Positions 1 to 10,540 of a stretch of DNA of 64,000 nt are shown here, in pieces. Positions within the stretch are counted from its first letter, which is position 1; each line of letters opens with the position of its first letter. The translations under genes and the position numbers were made by a program. The stretch comes from Sphagnum compactum (lineage: Eukaryota; Bryophyta; Sphagnopsida; Sphagnales). The notes below the pieces were generated by a model, which was not told the DNA's origin, searched no databases, and was given only the letters and a program-made list of their open reading frames with translations. Location: the NCBI GenBank assembly GCA_965153455.1, contig OZ234497.1, positions 1,178,001-1,242,000 on the forward strand, in the 5' to 3' direction.

Positions 1-612
1 GAGTAGGGTCCATGTCCTTTTCTTGTCCCCCCGCGCGCGGAGAACTTGGACTCGGTCGGGATTCCCACACCTTTTGATCAGCTATTCGCTGCGTCCCATT
101 CTAGCTAGGGTGGCCATCATAACAAGCATCTGATTGCTTGCATGACATGGTTACTCGAGGATTGGACTCCACCACCACGCTTTCAAGGTGCGTGCGTAGA
201 AAATCCGACCTCAGCCGCGTAGTACTTGACAAATTGCATCAGGATGATCCTGCTGAGATCACTTGCCCTGTTTTCTACCGCAAACCCTTGTTAAAATATG
301 ATCTCACAGATACCGAGTAATGCCGAGACGGTCGCAGAATCTGATCCCATTTGACGCATTCGACCGAATTTCGTAACCCGTTCGACGTTGATTCAACACT
401 TCAGTACTAAGTTGTTAGGGGCTACTCACTTTAGAACTTCTGACGGGTTTGAGGCGTCCTCGTCTGTCGCTCTCACATCTGAAGTCGAGGATCCCTGATC
501 CGCTGTGGAAGCTTGATGCGCATTTTGGCAATTTTCACGAGAAGATTGAGTAGTGACGAGCAAAGACGTAAGTTCTTCTCTTCAGCTCTTGAAGCCGCGG
601 TCTTACCGAACC
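1..612. other. Upstream region of the ankyrin-PGG gene
   Basis: There is no supportable gene here. A 60-codon open frame at 138-320 has no recognisable domain and is not counted. The stretch is moderately GC-rich at its start, with a C/G run near 28-41, and presumably holds the promoter and 5' leader of the ankyrin gene. The downstream frame stays open back to a GTG at 553, but the first in-frame ATG is at 613. Confidence 0.5.
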
Positions 613-3174
613 ATGTCTTCAACTTCTGCAGCCACAACAAAACAGCAGGCGAATTTGGATATCACGGAGGCAGCGAAATCGGATGACGATCCGAAGGCTC
701 CTGCAGCAACTTCGGTAGCCACAACAAACCAGCAGGCAAATTTGGATCTCATGGAGGCAGGGAAATCGGATGCCGAGGCGAAGGCCATTTCAACAACGTG
801 GGTAGCCACAACAAGCCAGCGGGCGAATTTGGATCTCCTAGAGGCAGCGAAATCGGATGACGAGGAGAAGGCCGTTGCAGCGCTAACTGAGTCGGGCGTG
901 GATGTGAACTGCCGTGAAAATTCTGGGTATCGTCTTACGCCACTGATGCTTGCTATTCAATTAATGAACCTGAAGGTTGCACGGGTTTTGTTAGCGGATC
1001 CTAGAGTCGACGTGAATGCAACTGATACCTCGGGTCTAACTGCTTTGCATCGAGCTACGGGTAAACGTCTAAGTGCAATAATCCTCTCCCAAAGGACGGA
1101 TATAGATTGGAACGTCGCTGACAAGACTGGTCGAACACCACTGCTTCGCTTGGCAAGGATGAATTGTCTAAGAAATATCCAGGAGCTGCGCAGAATCAAA
1201 TCAGTGGAGTTATTCGCAAGATCCATTGATGAGTTCACGGCATTACATGAAGTGGCAGAACGCGAATCACCTTTTCCAGCTTGGTTTAAAAAAGCATCTC
1301 TAGAGACGAGCTGCAATCTTGTCGATGTACTGTTCGAATTGCTTGAAGCGAGAGGCCATAACTTGGTCACGTTCGTGAATGCCACAGATATTCTAAACCG
1401 ATCTGCGCTGCACTACTTAGCAGAAGAAGGATCCGTGGAAATGCTGAAGCTCTTGTTGGAAAAGTGCCCTACAGGTATGACTGTCACTGGTGTTGACTGT
1501 CATGGTTTTACACCACTTCATTTGGCTGTTCGAAGGGGACACACAGGCGTGGTAGAATTGCTTCTTCACGTGCCGAGCATGGATGCCAATGTCGGCGCTA
1601 CTGTAAATGCGTCCCCTCCAAGCGGACTCAAGCCATGGGAGTCCGATCATTTCACTCTGTGTAGGCCAAATTTGTCCATAAAAGCACCCAAGGAGCTACC
1701 CACTGCAGCCAACCTCACACCTCTACATTTCGCTGCCATGGATGGGCACACGGAAATAGTGGATCTACTTCTGAAGTGGCCAGGGATCCATGTTGCTCCC
1801 TTGGACACGAGAGGACTTTCACCATTTCACTATTCTATACAGAATGGTCACTCGGGGGTAGTGAAGCTGTTGCTAGAGAAATTAGAGAATGTAGGAGAGC
1901 CGTTCACGTTCTGCGACGAATGGCTTGCACCACTTGACCATTCTATACGGAAAGGTCACTTGGAGGTGGTGAAGCTGTTGGTAGAGAAAGGGGAGCCGTT
2001 CACGCTCCTCAACTGCGAGAAGCAAATGAGTATGTTCGAAAACTTACTACATGTGGCCACAGAGCATAATAAGAAGGAAATAGCAGTCCATCTCTTGGAT
2101 ACATTAGGTTTGAGAACACAACCTTTGGTCTGCACTATAACCCAATCCTCCAGCCATCAGAGTGAGCTATTAGCTATAGCTGCAAGGGAGAATTACTCCA
2201 AAATCATCCCATATGTTTTGCACTGGCATCCAGAGGTGGATCCAAATGCTTCAATTGAATTGGTTGCTGAGCAAGACCTGGTTGCCCCACCTCTTCATTT
2301 TGCTGCTCTGGGAGGCCATGTGGAAGCTGTAAAAGAACTTTTGCTTCATCACAACCTGGATGTCAACGCCACGGACAACAAGGATAGGACGCCATTGTTG
2401 TGTGCTATTAAAGAAAACAAATTGCGAGTTGTGAAAGCCTTGTGTTTTGATGATCCAGAAACACGCATCAGGGCCACCGAAGAATATACAGATGGCCGAA
2501 CTCCCATCCAAATTGCTACAGAAGCTAACATGAAAGAGATTGAGAAGGTGTTGCTAGAGCGACCTGAGGTAAAAGATTTTGTTGACAGATTATACAGGGA
2601 TAGGCAAGTGCTTGTGGATGCTGCAAACGCTCTTCTCGTTGGTGCAGCATTGATTGCAAGCGTCACTTTTGCAGGTTGGTTACAACCCCCTCTAGGCTAC
2701 ATTCCAGACTATGAGTTCTCACAACCCTTTCCTGCCCCACCTCAGACACCAGAATCATATGCTGCAGTGAAGAACCATGCAAATGTCAAAGCATTTTGGG
2801 TGTTCAACAGCCTCTCTTTCTTTTTTGCCATTTCAACAGTCTTGGCCGGTGCAGACGCAGCCTTGCCAAACTTCCGAGACAGCTTCATTGGAAGACGAGT
2901 CAAATCAGTAGAGAGAGCCCTCATACGAGCTACCATTCTTTTAGTGATCTCGGTGGTTTGTGTGCTTGGTGCTTTTGCAAGTGCTGGCTTTGCAGTGCTA
3001 CCTCCTCTCCTTAAATACGATACTAGTATGATCATCACAGTTTGTTTAGGTGGAACAATTTGCATGCTCACTCTTGCAAACATCATATGGAAACTGTCAA
3101 CCCCAATTCGCATGCGATTCCTAAAGACTTCAACAACAATGACAGGTGGTGGTCATGCAACTGGTTTACCATGA
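613..3174 (+). CDS. Ankyrin-repeat protein with C-terminal PGG/transmembrane domain (ACD6/ITN1-like architecture)
   Basis: Single-exon gene, 853 residues from the first in-frame ATG at 613. The frame is open to a GTG at 553, but an ATG start is far more likely in a nuclear gene. Residues about 70-660 hold some 14-15 ankyrin repeats with typical TPLHxA...GHxxVVxLLL signatures; the clearest lie near nt 1500-1560, 1715-1780 and 2290-2350. After a basic linker, residues about 663-835 form a PGG-type membrane domain. It opens with Asp-Ala-Ala-Asn-Ala-Leu-Leu-Val and a Pro-Pro-Leu-Gly-Tyr in place of the classic PPGG, and contains about four hydrophobic segments. In seed plants such proteins act at membranes in defence or salt signalling; that role is inferred here. 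The N terminus carries an in-frame tandem triplication (see the repeat entry). No intron is needed. The family call is secure; the specific function is not. Confidence 0.9.
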   Translation: MSSTSAATTKQQANLDITEAAKSDDDPKAPAATSVATTNQQANLDLMEAGKSDAEAKAISTTWVATTSQRANLDLLEAAKSDDEEKAVAALTESGVDVNCRENSGYRLTPLMLAIQLMNLKVARVLLADPRVDVNATDTSGLTALHRATGKRLSAIILSQRTDIDWNVADKTGRTPLLRLARMNCLRNIQELRRIKSVELFARSIDEFTALHEVAERESPFPAWFKKASLETSCNLVDVLFELLEARGHNLVTFVNATDILNRSALHYLAEEGSVEMLKLLLEKCPTGMTVTGVDCHGFTPLHLAVRRGHTGVVELLLHVPSMDANVGATVNASPPSGLKPWESDHFTLCRPNLSIKAPKELPTAANLTPLHFAAMDGHTEIVDLLLKWPGIHVAPLDTRGLSPFHYSIQNGHSGVVKLLLEKLENVGEPFTFCDEWLAPLDHSIRKGHLEVVKLLVEKGEPFTLLNCEKQMSMFENLLHVATEHNKKEIAVHLLDTLGLRTQPLVCTITQSSSHQSELLAIAARENYSKIIPYVLHWHPEVDPNASIELVAEQDLVAPPLHFAALGGHVEAVKELLLHHNLDVNATDNKDRTPLLCAIKENKLRVVKALCFDDPETRIRATEEYTDGRTPIQIATEANMKEIEKVLLERPEVKDFVDRLYRDRQVLVDAANALLVGAALIASVTFAGWLQPPLGYIPDYEFSQPFPAPPQTPESYAAVKNHANVKAFWVFNSLSFFFAISTVLAGADAALPNFRDSFIGRRVKSVERALIRATILLVISVVCVLGAFASAGFAVLPPLLKYDTSMIITVCLGGTICMLTLANIIWKLSTPIRMRFLKTSTTMTGGGHATGLP
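631..891 (+). repeat. 87-bp in-frame tandem triplication at the ankyrin gene N terminus
   Basis: Three contiguous 87-bp units start at 631, 718 and 805. Each encodes 29 residues beginning Ala-Thr-Thr-(Lys/Asn/Ser)-Gln and containing Ala-Asn-Leu-Asp-(Ile/Leu) and Lys-Ser-Asp. The third unit runs straight into the first ankyrin repeat, so units one and two look like duplicates of the leading helix of that repeat without its second half. Confidence 0.85.
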
Positions 3175-3424
3175 ATTTATTGATGACTTCATTGGAATGC
3201 ATGCAAATGACAGAAAATTCAAGAAAGGAGTAAAATTCACAAGAAAGCCCTGCAGAAGGGCATTGAGAAATGTTTGTGTTCTCATATGGACCTCATATTC
3301 TAAATTCTTGAATCAATTTTGCTCGACTCCATGTGGTGCATCTCTGAGCACTACAAGTAGGGCTCAAGCTCAGCTCGAAGAATGAAATATGGTAGATGTA
3401 GATTTTCCTTATGTGCAGTTAAGT

Positions 3425-3640
3425 AGACCTCCTACACAAGTGGTAAGCCCCTGATTACTCTCTCACCTTTTGACACTGATGTGGTAAATGAAGCTGCTTG
3501 ATAAAGGGGGAAAATATGAGTGTTGCAGACACTGGAGTTTAGAAAGTCAGAAAAACTTCCAGAGTCCTTCACCAGTGAGCAACCTGGGGAGCCTAAACCC
3601 AAAATGCCCAAGAAATCCCATAGCAATGGCAGCTGCACAG
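3425..3640 (+). repeat. Dispersed repeat R1, copy a
   Basis: This stretch aligns by eye, in the same orientation, with 45455-45720. Shared blocks include 'cctacacaagtg'/'tctacacaagtg', 'ggggaaaa(t/c)atgagtg', 'agtccttcacca' and 'gcccaagaaatc'. The second copy has an insertion of about 70 bases relative to this one. No open frame is conserved, so this is a decayed interspersed repeat rather than a gene. Confidence 0.75.
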
Positions 3641-3804
3641 TAGATCCGCAAATGTGGTCAAAGGCGCCATGCAAAACTGAGTCAGAAGGCCTGAAAGGAT
3701 CGCAATCTCTCGTTGAGAAACCAATCCACTGGAGAACATTGTGGTACAGAAATCTCATGATGAATTCTATATACTCATTTCTTCGCTAGAGCTGCAAAAG
3801 ACTA

Positions 3805-3880
3805 CATACTTGACCACATGTAGTTCTTTCCCTTGGCTTGAGGTTCTTTGGGTTATGTGCAGCAAAGAGTTTCGTTATGC
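3805..3880 (+). repeat. Dispersed repeat R2, copy a
   Basis: Closely matches 49262-49335 in the same orientation. Shared words are 'cttgaccacatgtag', 'cttgaggttct' and 'gggttatgtgca'. It is probably a fragment of an old transposable element of unknown class. Confidence 0.7.
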
Positions 3881-4149
3881 ACAAAGGTTTAGCCAAGAAG
3901 AGATAAGCCTAGAGGATAAAAGTTTAGCCAATAAAAAAATAGAGAGTAGATACGTAGGTAGGAGGAGGGGGTCAGTTGTTAGTTGGTAGGTAGGGCCAAG
4001 ATGTAGGTTAGTAGGGTAGTTAGGTCAATAGATAGTCAGGTCAATAGGGTAACTAGGTCAGAACATACTATGAGAGTCAAGGTTGAGAAAAAACCAGCCC
4101 GAAAATAAATTCATTGGTCAAAACCAAAAAAAGTTAACTAATTGAAATT

Positions 4150-4221
4150 GGATGAAAAAATGTAACCCATTTCATGGATAGAACGGATAATTGGTGCATT
4201 GATCGGTGCTGGTTCACTTTG
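4150..4221 (-). repeat. Solo end of the CAG(A/G)GTGAACC terminal-inverted-repeat element family
   Basis: The stretch ends in 'ggtgctggttcactttg', matching the right end of the element at 31687-32360, and has a similar 'tggtgcattgatc' lead-in. No matching left end is visible nearby, so it is a truncated copy or a chance match. Confidence 0.35.
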
Positions 4222-7200
4222 GGCTATACACACTACCCCAAACTGAAACAAAGTTGAAACAATCTTTTACAATATCACCTTGAAGTAGTCAAATCTATAG
4301 ATTTAAAGAGGCCCACAAATTTATACTTATCAACTATGTGGCAACATTGCAAAGGGAGGTAAATTTCAATGAAATAATGATTGCATGGGGGTATGTGCAA
4401 ATGCATTACGCCTAAGGAATAGGGGCACTTCCTGGGCAAGGGTGCATAGTTCTCCAAGGGAGACATAATTTCCCCCTGAGGAAGGAGGATTTTTAGATTG
4501 TTGAAAAAGTTGGGAAGTCTTTAGGGGAGGTTGGTTGCCGCAAGGAAAAGATTGTTCCCCAAGGGAGGCAGGTTGCTTTGGGGAGAGGCAGGTTGCCTTA
4601 AGAAAATATTCATGCCTCAGGGAGAGGATGTGTTGTTGGATTGTTTTTGAGATAACTTTATGTGTTTTCATTGAGAACATTGTCTTCCCCCAGAAGGGGA
4701 ATGTTTTGTTTCCTTAAGGAGGTATCTGAATGTGAATGTTGTTGGGAACATGTTGGGAGCTGAGAAGCGGGATGCGTAATGGTGGGCAAACGAAAAAAAA
4801 GGCTTGGAAATTTAGTAGGGCAACCTTGGGATTTTCCCAAGGAGAGCAAGTTGAGGGAAGTGATGGGCAATGTTTAATCGAACCATGGCAACCTAGTTTA
4901 GTTAACCAAGGAGGGTTTCTAAAGCGAAAGCGAGACCTTGGGCCTCTAGGTCAAGTCATCAAAGTCGGCTTGAGTGAACCAACCCCCATGACTACATTAG
5001 TCCCATTTTGGATGGAGGACAATTCATCCATCGACTTTGGGTTGGCCAACCACTTGCAACAAGTTCATTTTGGGTGGGTTTTTAAAAAAAAACCCCTTTT
5101 TTAACTTTTTTTTTCAAACTTGTTTTACAAACCTACCAACCCCATTTTGAGGCCTGCAACCTTTCTTCCTCTTTGCTTTGCATTTTTGGTGGGCCCAACA
5201 CTTTAGTGTCAAGTGTTTCTAGGAGCAATGCACATATCTCCATCTCCAATGCCATCATTCGTTCTAATGTGAGCTCCATTGTGCCATGTCATCATTTGTT
5301 TTAACGTGAGCTCCACCATGGATGCTCCTACATCAATACCTAAATATGGGGTTTTAATGGCAAAAATTCACTCTTGTCCAATTGAAGAATGTAATTGACC
5401 AACTTGAAATGGTGTGAGCATTGATGACCTCAATTTCATATAGGAACCATGTCTTGTTGGCTACTTAATTTGACCTTCCCCTTGGCCTTGTGCTTTGGCA
5501 CTGTTGTTTTTGTTTGACATGGAAACCCAATGATAAGCACATCCACATTCTTGACAACATTGTAGGTCATTCATGCAACATTTCCTAAACTCAAAAAACC
5601 TATTAAAAACTCATGCTTGCAATGGCAGGTTTTTCAATTATTTGCCCCTCTCCACAGTGTTGATAATCAAAGCTTGTATTAATATTTGTCGATGCCTTGT
5701 TTGGAGATGTAAACTTCCATTCTTAAGTGTATTCATTGGTTCTCAAGTGCACTAACATTTCAAGAACTTCTGAAATTCCCCAAGCTTTTCAAAAAGCAAT
5801 GAAATTTGTCCAAAAAAAGAAAGTAGGGAACTTATAAAACCAAAAAAGCAAGAACAACAATTACCTCATAGTTTAGTAAACCCACCCATTCTATTGCAAA
5901 CCTAGAGCACATCAAAAACCCAAAATCTAATTTATAAAATCATTCAAAAGGTCGATCTACTCATAAAGATGCATTTCAAGTTGTCTTTGACATGATTTCT
6001 ACATAATACCTGCCAAATTGAACTTTACTTAATGTAAACATCATTGGATTTTTTTTATTCTCAAATCAACAACCTTGCATACAAAATTGATCAAATTACA
6101 AAATTATTTTCAGAGAAGGGAAATGAATATTAGTTAAATTTCAATTATGAATTTGTTGCAAAATTAGGTGTAAATGGAATTATATTCTTGCTTGGAAGTA
6201 GTTGGGAAAAAGGTACAAAGTGTAATGCAATTGCTGACCATTTGGATTTATTTGATTGATCGACAATGTGCATTGAGTGATATTTCTTGTTGCATCTCCC
6301 AACAATCAACCAAAAATTGCCCAAATTAGCCAATGATTTTTTAGGAAACCACCATTTGCTTCCATCGACTTCCTTTTTCTCTTTTGGGTCTCTTTTGGAC
6401 ACTTGGGGTATGTAAATTAACAAAACAAACCAAATGGAGAATTCTACAAAAACTTGTAGAGAGGACTAGAAGAAATATTGATTAAAGAAAGAAAAACTCC
6501 CCCCATCTCACTCATAAGAACAAAAAAAAACTTAGGACTCTAGGTTAAATAATTAGCAACAAAAAGTGTAACCTCCAATAGAGTGTAAACCTTCGTAAAC
6601 ATTACGTGGCAACAAACTTATGATGATGGAAAGGGGGATTTCTGATGGGTACTTACAAAATCAATTGTAATTGTACTTTAAAAAGCATGGGACTCTCTGG
6701 GCAAGGGATTTGCACAATTTTTTGGTAGAAGGGATTTTGGTTTCATTGTTTTGGAAACCTATTACAAGTTTTGCTTCATTGTACAAACTCTAAAATATAG
6801 GGAACTAGAGAAAAAAATAAGAGATAAAACATGGAAAAAGACATAAAGTTGGTTAAGATAATATGTAAGGCCCCATCACCACCTTAGATATGGATGTGGA
6901 TGTATTTGTTGTGAATCCAAATGTTGTTGCTGGTTGCAACAAATAATATAATGTGGAGCAAATAGAAGTTGGTATGAATGCTCTAGTAGCACTTGTTATT
7001 AGCCATGGCAACATTTATGCCAATAACCGTATCTAAAAGTACTTATTCCATCACAACAAGCTTATGAGGAACATTAGTCCACCTCCATTATTGTCATTAT
7101 AGTTTTGCAAGTGATTTTTAAAAGTTGAATCCTTACTTCATTGCCAACACCATATCGCTTGCTAGCTAGTGTCAAAGTGAAACCTATTGCTGTCGTACCA

Positions 7201-10200
7201 CTTGTCCATCAAACACACCTGACAAAAAGAAGGGATTGTTAAACTCCTCACAATCATCATATAACTATATGAAAACATATGAGCGTTATGTTACACTAGT
7301 GAAAAGAACAAATTATTGATACACCTCCTTCATAATTGGATTTAGCCATTGGTTTCACATGATCAACTAGTAGAAGGGTCTAGTAACTACATTTCCAACA
7401 GTTGTGATGAAAGATTCCATAATTAGAGGTGCAAGTTGCATCTTCCAATCTTCATTTTCCATCATAGTCCTCATCCCTCAATCCTTAAATTTATGATAGA
7501 GATGTTTTCTTGTGAGAGGGAAAATATTGCTTTAGACACCACATTGAAGCTCTCAAACAGTCATTGTGTGTCCAAGGGCACAACCTTGGCATTCCTCGTA
7601 GTTCTATCACTGTATATGGACTTAATTAGATGTCGAATCGTCCATTTTGCAATGAAGTAGTGAGCTTCATCATATGGTAATTTAATTCAATTTTCTAATA
7701 ATTTCAAATGCCATATTGTCAACCTGTCAAGTTACAACTTCTTTAGAGCATTAGATGGCACTTCCAAATGTTTTTGAAAAGAGTTTATGGGGATCTTCAA
7801 AACCAGGGGTTTTTTAAAGCTAAGAATTTTTTGCACTTTGTCACAAGGCTTCTTTCAGTCTATGGTAACAACCTTTGGATCACATAGTTGCCAAAAACAT
7901 CAGTCATGAGTGTCAAGGCATGAGGAAGCACTTCCTAGAAAACCATGCCCTTCTCATTTGGGCTAGCAATCTCCAATTTCTATTGGATGAAACAGCTCCC
8001 ATGCTGATCAACACTGTGCATTCATAGTAGAATTGCCATATGTTTTAGATGCTATGAAATGTTTATATCATCGAAGGTGATGACTACAACTTCTAGTGCT
8101 TGAAACCAATGCCTTCAAAAATTTGCATCAACAAAATCCTATAAGAAAGTTTTTACATAAAGGCTCAAGTTGAACATAGAGACATATCTGAATTCAACAA
8201 CATGACTTGTATATCATACAATTCAAAATGTAGGGTCATAATATTCGTGTATTCTTCAAAAAGAGTGAATCCCTAGATCTCCATAGATTTCTCTCAACTT
8301 CTTTGATATTGCCACCTAGAATAACTTGTTCGAACAACAACAACACTAGATTTGCTAGTTCCTGAAGATAGATGCAAGCTACGATCATCCCATCTTGTAA
8401 AATGACTTCTTGCTCCAATAGGTGAACCTGGTAGCACATGGCCAATAAGGGGTGAATTGTTATATGGCATCACCATCCCAACTCATAGGGGGCTACCATA
8501 ATATGTTGGGCTGACTAATCTAGAACACTTTGAAAGTAGCCATTATGTTAGTTCCTACTAAACAAAAACGAAAGGGACACATATAACGATCATTGGAGAA
8601 GTGGAATGGAATAAACAATTAGCCAACCCTATGGGTTCTAACATTCATTGGGTCCAGTAAAGGTTACTTGCTAATTTCATTAGTAAAGGACATTTTTCTT
8701 GACAACCTTTTTCAATTGGATGTGAGTAAATAAATTGTCCCTAAGTCAAAAACATATTATCAATATTGGCAGATTAAAAGAGGCTAATCCATGATATGTA
8801 CCTAATTGATGTCTTGTCCAGCTCCTTTGTTGATAAGGTAATTGCAGTCATAAAAACAAATTCTGTTGTTTCCAAGCTGTCAACAACCGAATTTTGTTTA
8901 ATTTAGTTATAATAAACCCTGTCAAGAGAGGAGGCATCAAGATTGTTTTTTCTTTGTAGTTGACTGAATTGCAACCTAAAAATAAGAAAAAGTTAAATTT
9001 GCTTGCTTTTTGCAATGGCATCGAGGTTCTGCCAATACTGGACCAACATTGCCCACACTTTAGGTGGGCAATTGGGGTGGGCAATTGGGGTGTTGCTTCC
9101 CATCGCCATGGACAAGCCAATGTTCTTTCCATGTCCTTTGAGCTAAAGTAAAATGATTTCAAAAATATTTTTCAACATAACTTGCTTGAAATGGAGGGTC
9201 ATATATCAATTGTTTCTCAACTTGTCTATATATTTCTTCTTTCTAATGCTGGTGGTGTCGATACTAATGACGAATTCTTAAATCTAGTATCCAATAGGCT
9301 ATGTTTTTCACAACATTCTACCACTTTGCCTTCAAGCCAACAATGTTGCTTGCTTCATCAATGGGCATATGAATTTGCAGCTCCCTAGCTATTCTCTACC
9401 AAGGATTCCTTACCTCTTTGTGGTAATGTTCTTGTAATCGTCTGCTTTCTCTCTTTCGCAATGCCTCTATTTCCTTCTTCGAGATTGGATTTGCTGTAGC
9501 TGTAGGGGCCAGTGTGGTTATCGCAGAAGGGGCAAATTTTACTTGGACTTCATTGGTTGTCTTTCGAGATTGTGAGAATGGCAATGGATATAATGTCTGC
9601 AATAGAACTCAAACGGATCCCCGACCCCTTGCTGCAAGCATGTTCTGACTTGGCATGAGGTGTGTCTCAACGTAAAGTGGAGATTTTTTTGATTGAGATC
9701 GTGTTGTAGCCATCTACAAATTGCAAGCAAGGTTCAATAAGTGTCAAATAGGCAATTGGTCCTCTTGCAGCATGATGGTTGACATAGACTACTTGGCAAT
9801 GTAACATTGAATCATCTTGAATTCTTTTGCATGTTTTCACAAAATGCATCTTCCATAGTATTAATGATTGTGGAACATGTAACCTAGGTGGAGATAGACC
9901 AATAATGTAACCCAAAAAGAGATAAAACAATTATCAACGAAGTGGATTTAGCACCTGGCAATTCATGGACTTTAGAGCATTGTTGGCTGGTGCATTAGTT
10001 TTAGCTCGAGCAATAGTCACAAGCTTATGATTGGATGGGGTCACAGTGGTGTATTCTTCAAATTTGTCGATAGGCAATGAATGTGGATTAATCTCCTCCA
10101 TATTGTCCATGTCTGTTGGGTATTCGGCTACAGAAAAATCTCCACTAAATGAAAACAGTGGCAATTGCTCAGTTGATGGACAACCTTCATTCAAAAATGG

Positions 10201-10303
10201 CAACATTAACGAATGGTCTACTGCAGCAAGCTTTTCTGTCCTTGTGGGCAATGGAAACATGTTAACAACTTTGTATGTCATTGTGCAACACTTACTTATA
10301 GCA
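4222..10303. other. Gene-free repeat-rich intergenic DNA
   Basis: No gene with recognisable domains was found on either strand. Open frames of 60-120 codons occur (for example 4736-5104 plus, 9934-10281 minus) but have no family signature and no splice-compatible partners. A run of adjacent minus-strand frames between about 8236 and 10281 could be a decayed transposon protein, but I could not recognise it. Near 9062-9090 a 15-base phrase is duplicated in tandem. Confidence 0.5.
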
Positions 10304-10540
10304 CTACAAATGTAAAAAGCTTATGGTGAAAATTGTTCTACAATTGTAAGAAGCTTGCAGAGAGAATTGTTCTACAGACAAAGGAAGCTTTGAATGAGAA
10401 TCAATGCCTTGTAGGAAGCTTGCAGTGAGAACTGCCCTACAAATGCAAGAAGCTTGCGGTGAGAATTACCTTACAAATGCAACAAGCTTATAGTGAGAAT
10501 TGTTCTACAAATGTAGGAAGCTTGAGGTGAAAGCTATTGA
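10304..10540 (+). repeat. 34-bp tandem repeat array
   Basis: About seven imperfect copies of a unit near 34 bases, with a core of 'ctacaaatgtaagaagctt' followed by 'gcagtgagaattgtt'. Each copy holds an AAGCTT. Copies diverge by a few bases, and one is shorter. Confidence 0.8.

Larger units (their letters stand above)
3175..4260. other. 3' flank of the ankyrin gene with dispersed repeat fragments
   Basis: No gene seen. The first 250 bases are probably 3' UTR. The rest is made of fragments that recur elsewhere in the window (3425-3640, 3805-3880 and 4150-4221, listed separately). Between about 3950 and 4060 there is a purine/pyrimidine-biased stretch built from GTAGG and TAGGTC words. Confidence 0.5.

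Noticed and set aside
138-320. 60-codon ORF before the ankyrin gene
   Set aside because: No domain, no convincing splice link to the ankyrin frame, and within the length expected by chance.
553-612. Upstream extension of the ankyrin frame to a GTG codon
   Set aside because: Nuclear plant genes rarely start at GTG, and the ATG at 613 lies just before the first repeat unit.
4736-5104. 122-codon ORF
   Set aside because: Starts in a G-rich, A-rich region with no family signature. Ends in poly-A-derived Lys/Phe codons typical of non-coding DNA.
8236-10281. Series of adjacent minus-strand ORFs suggesting a broken gene
   Set aside because: No recognisable motif in any of them and no consistent splice sites. 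Noted only as a possible decayed element.
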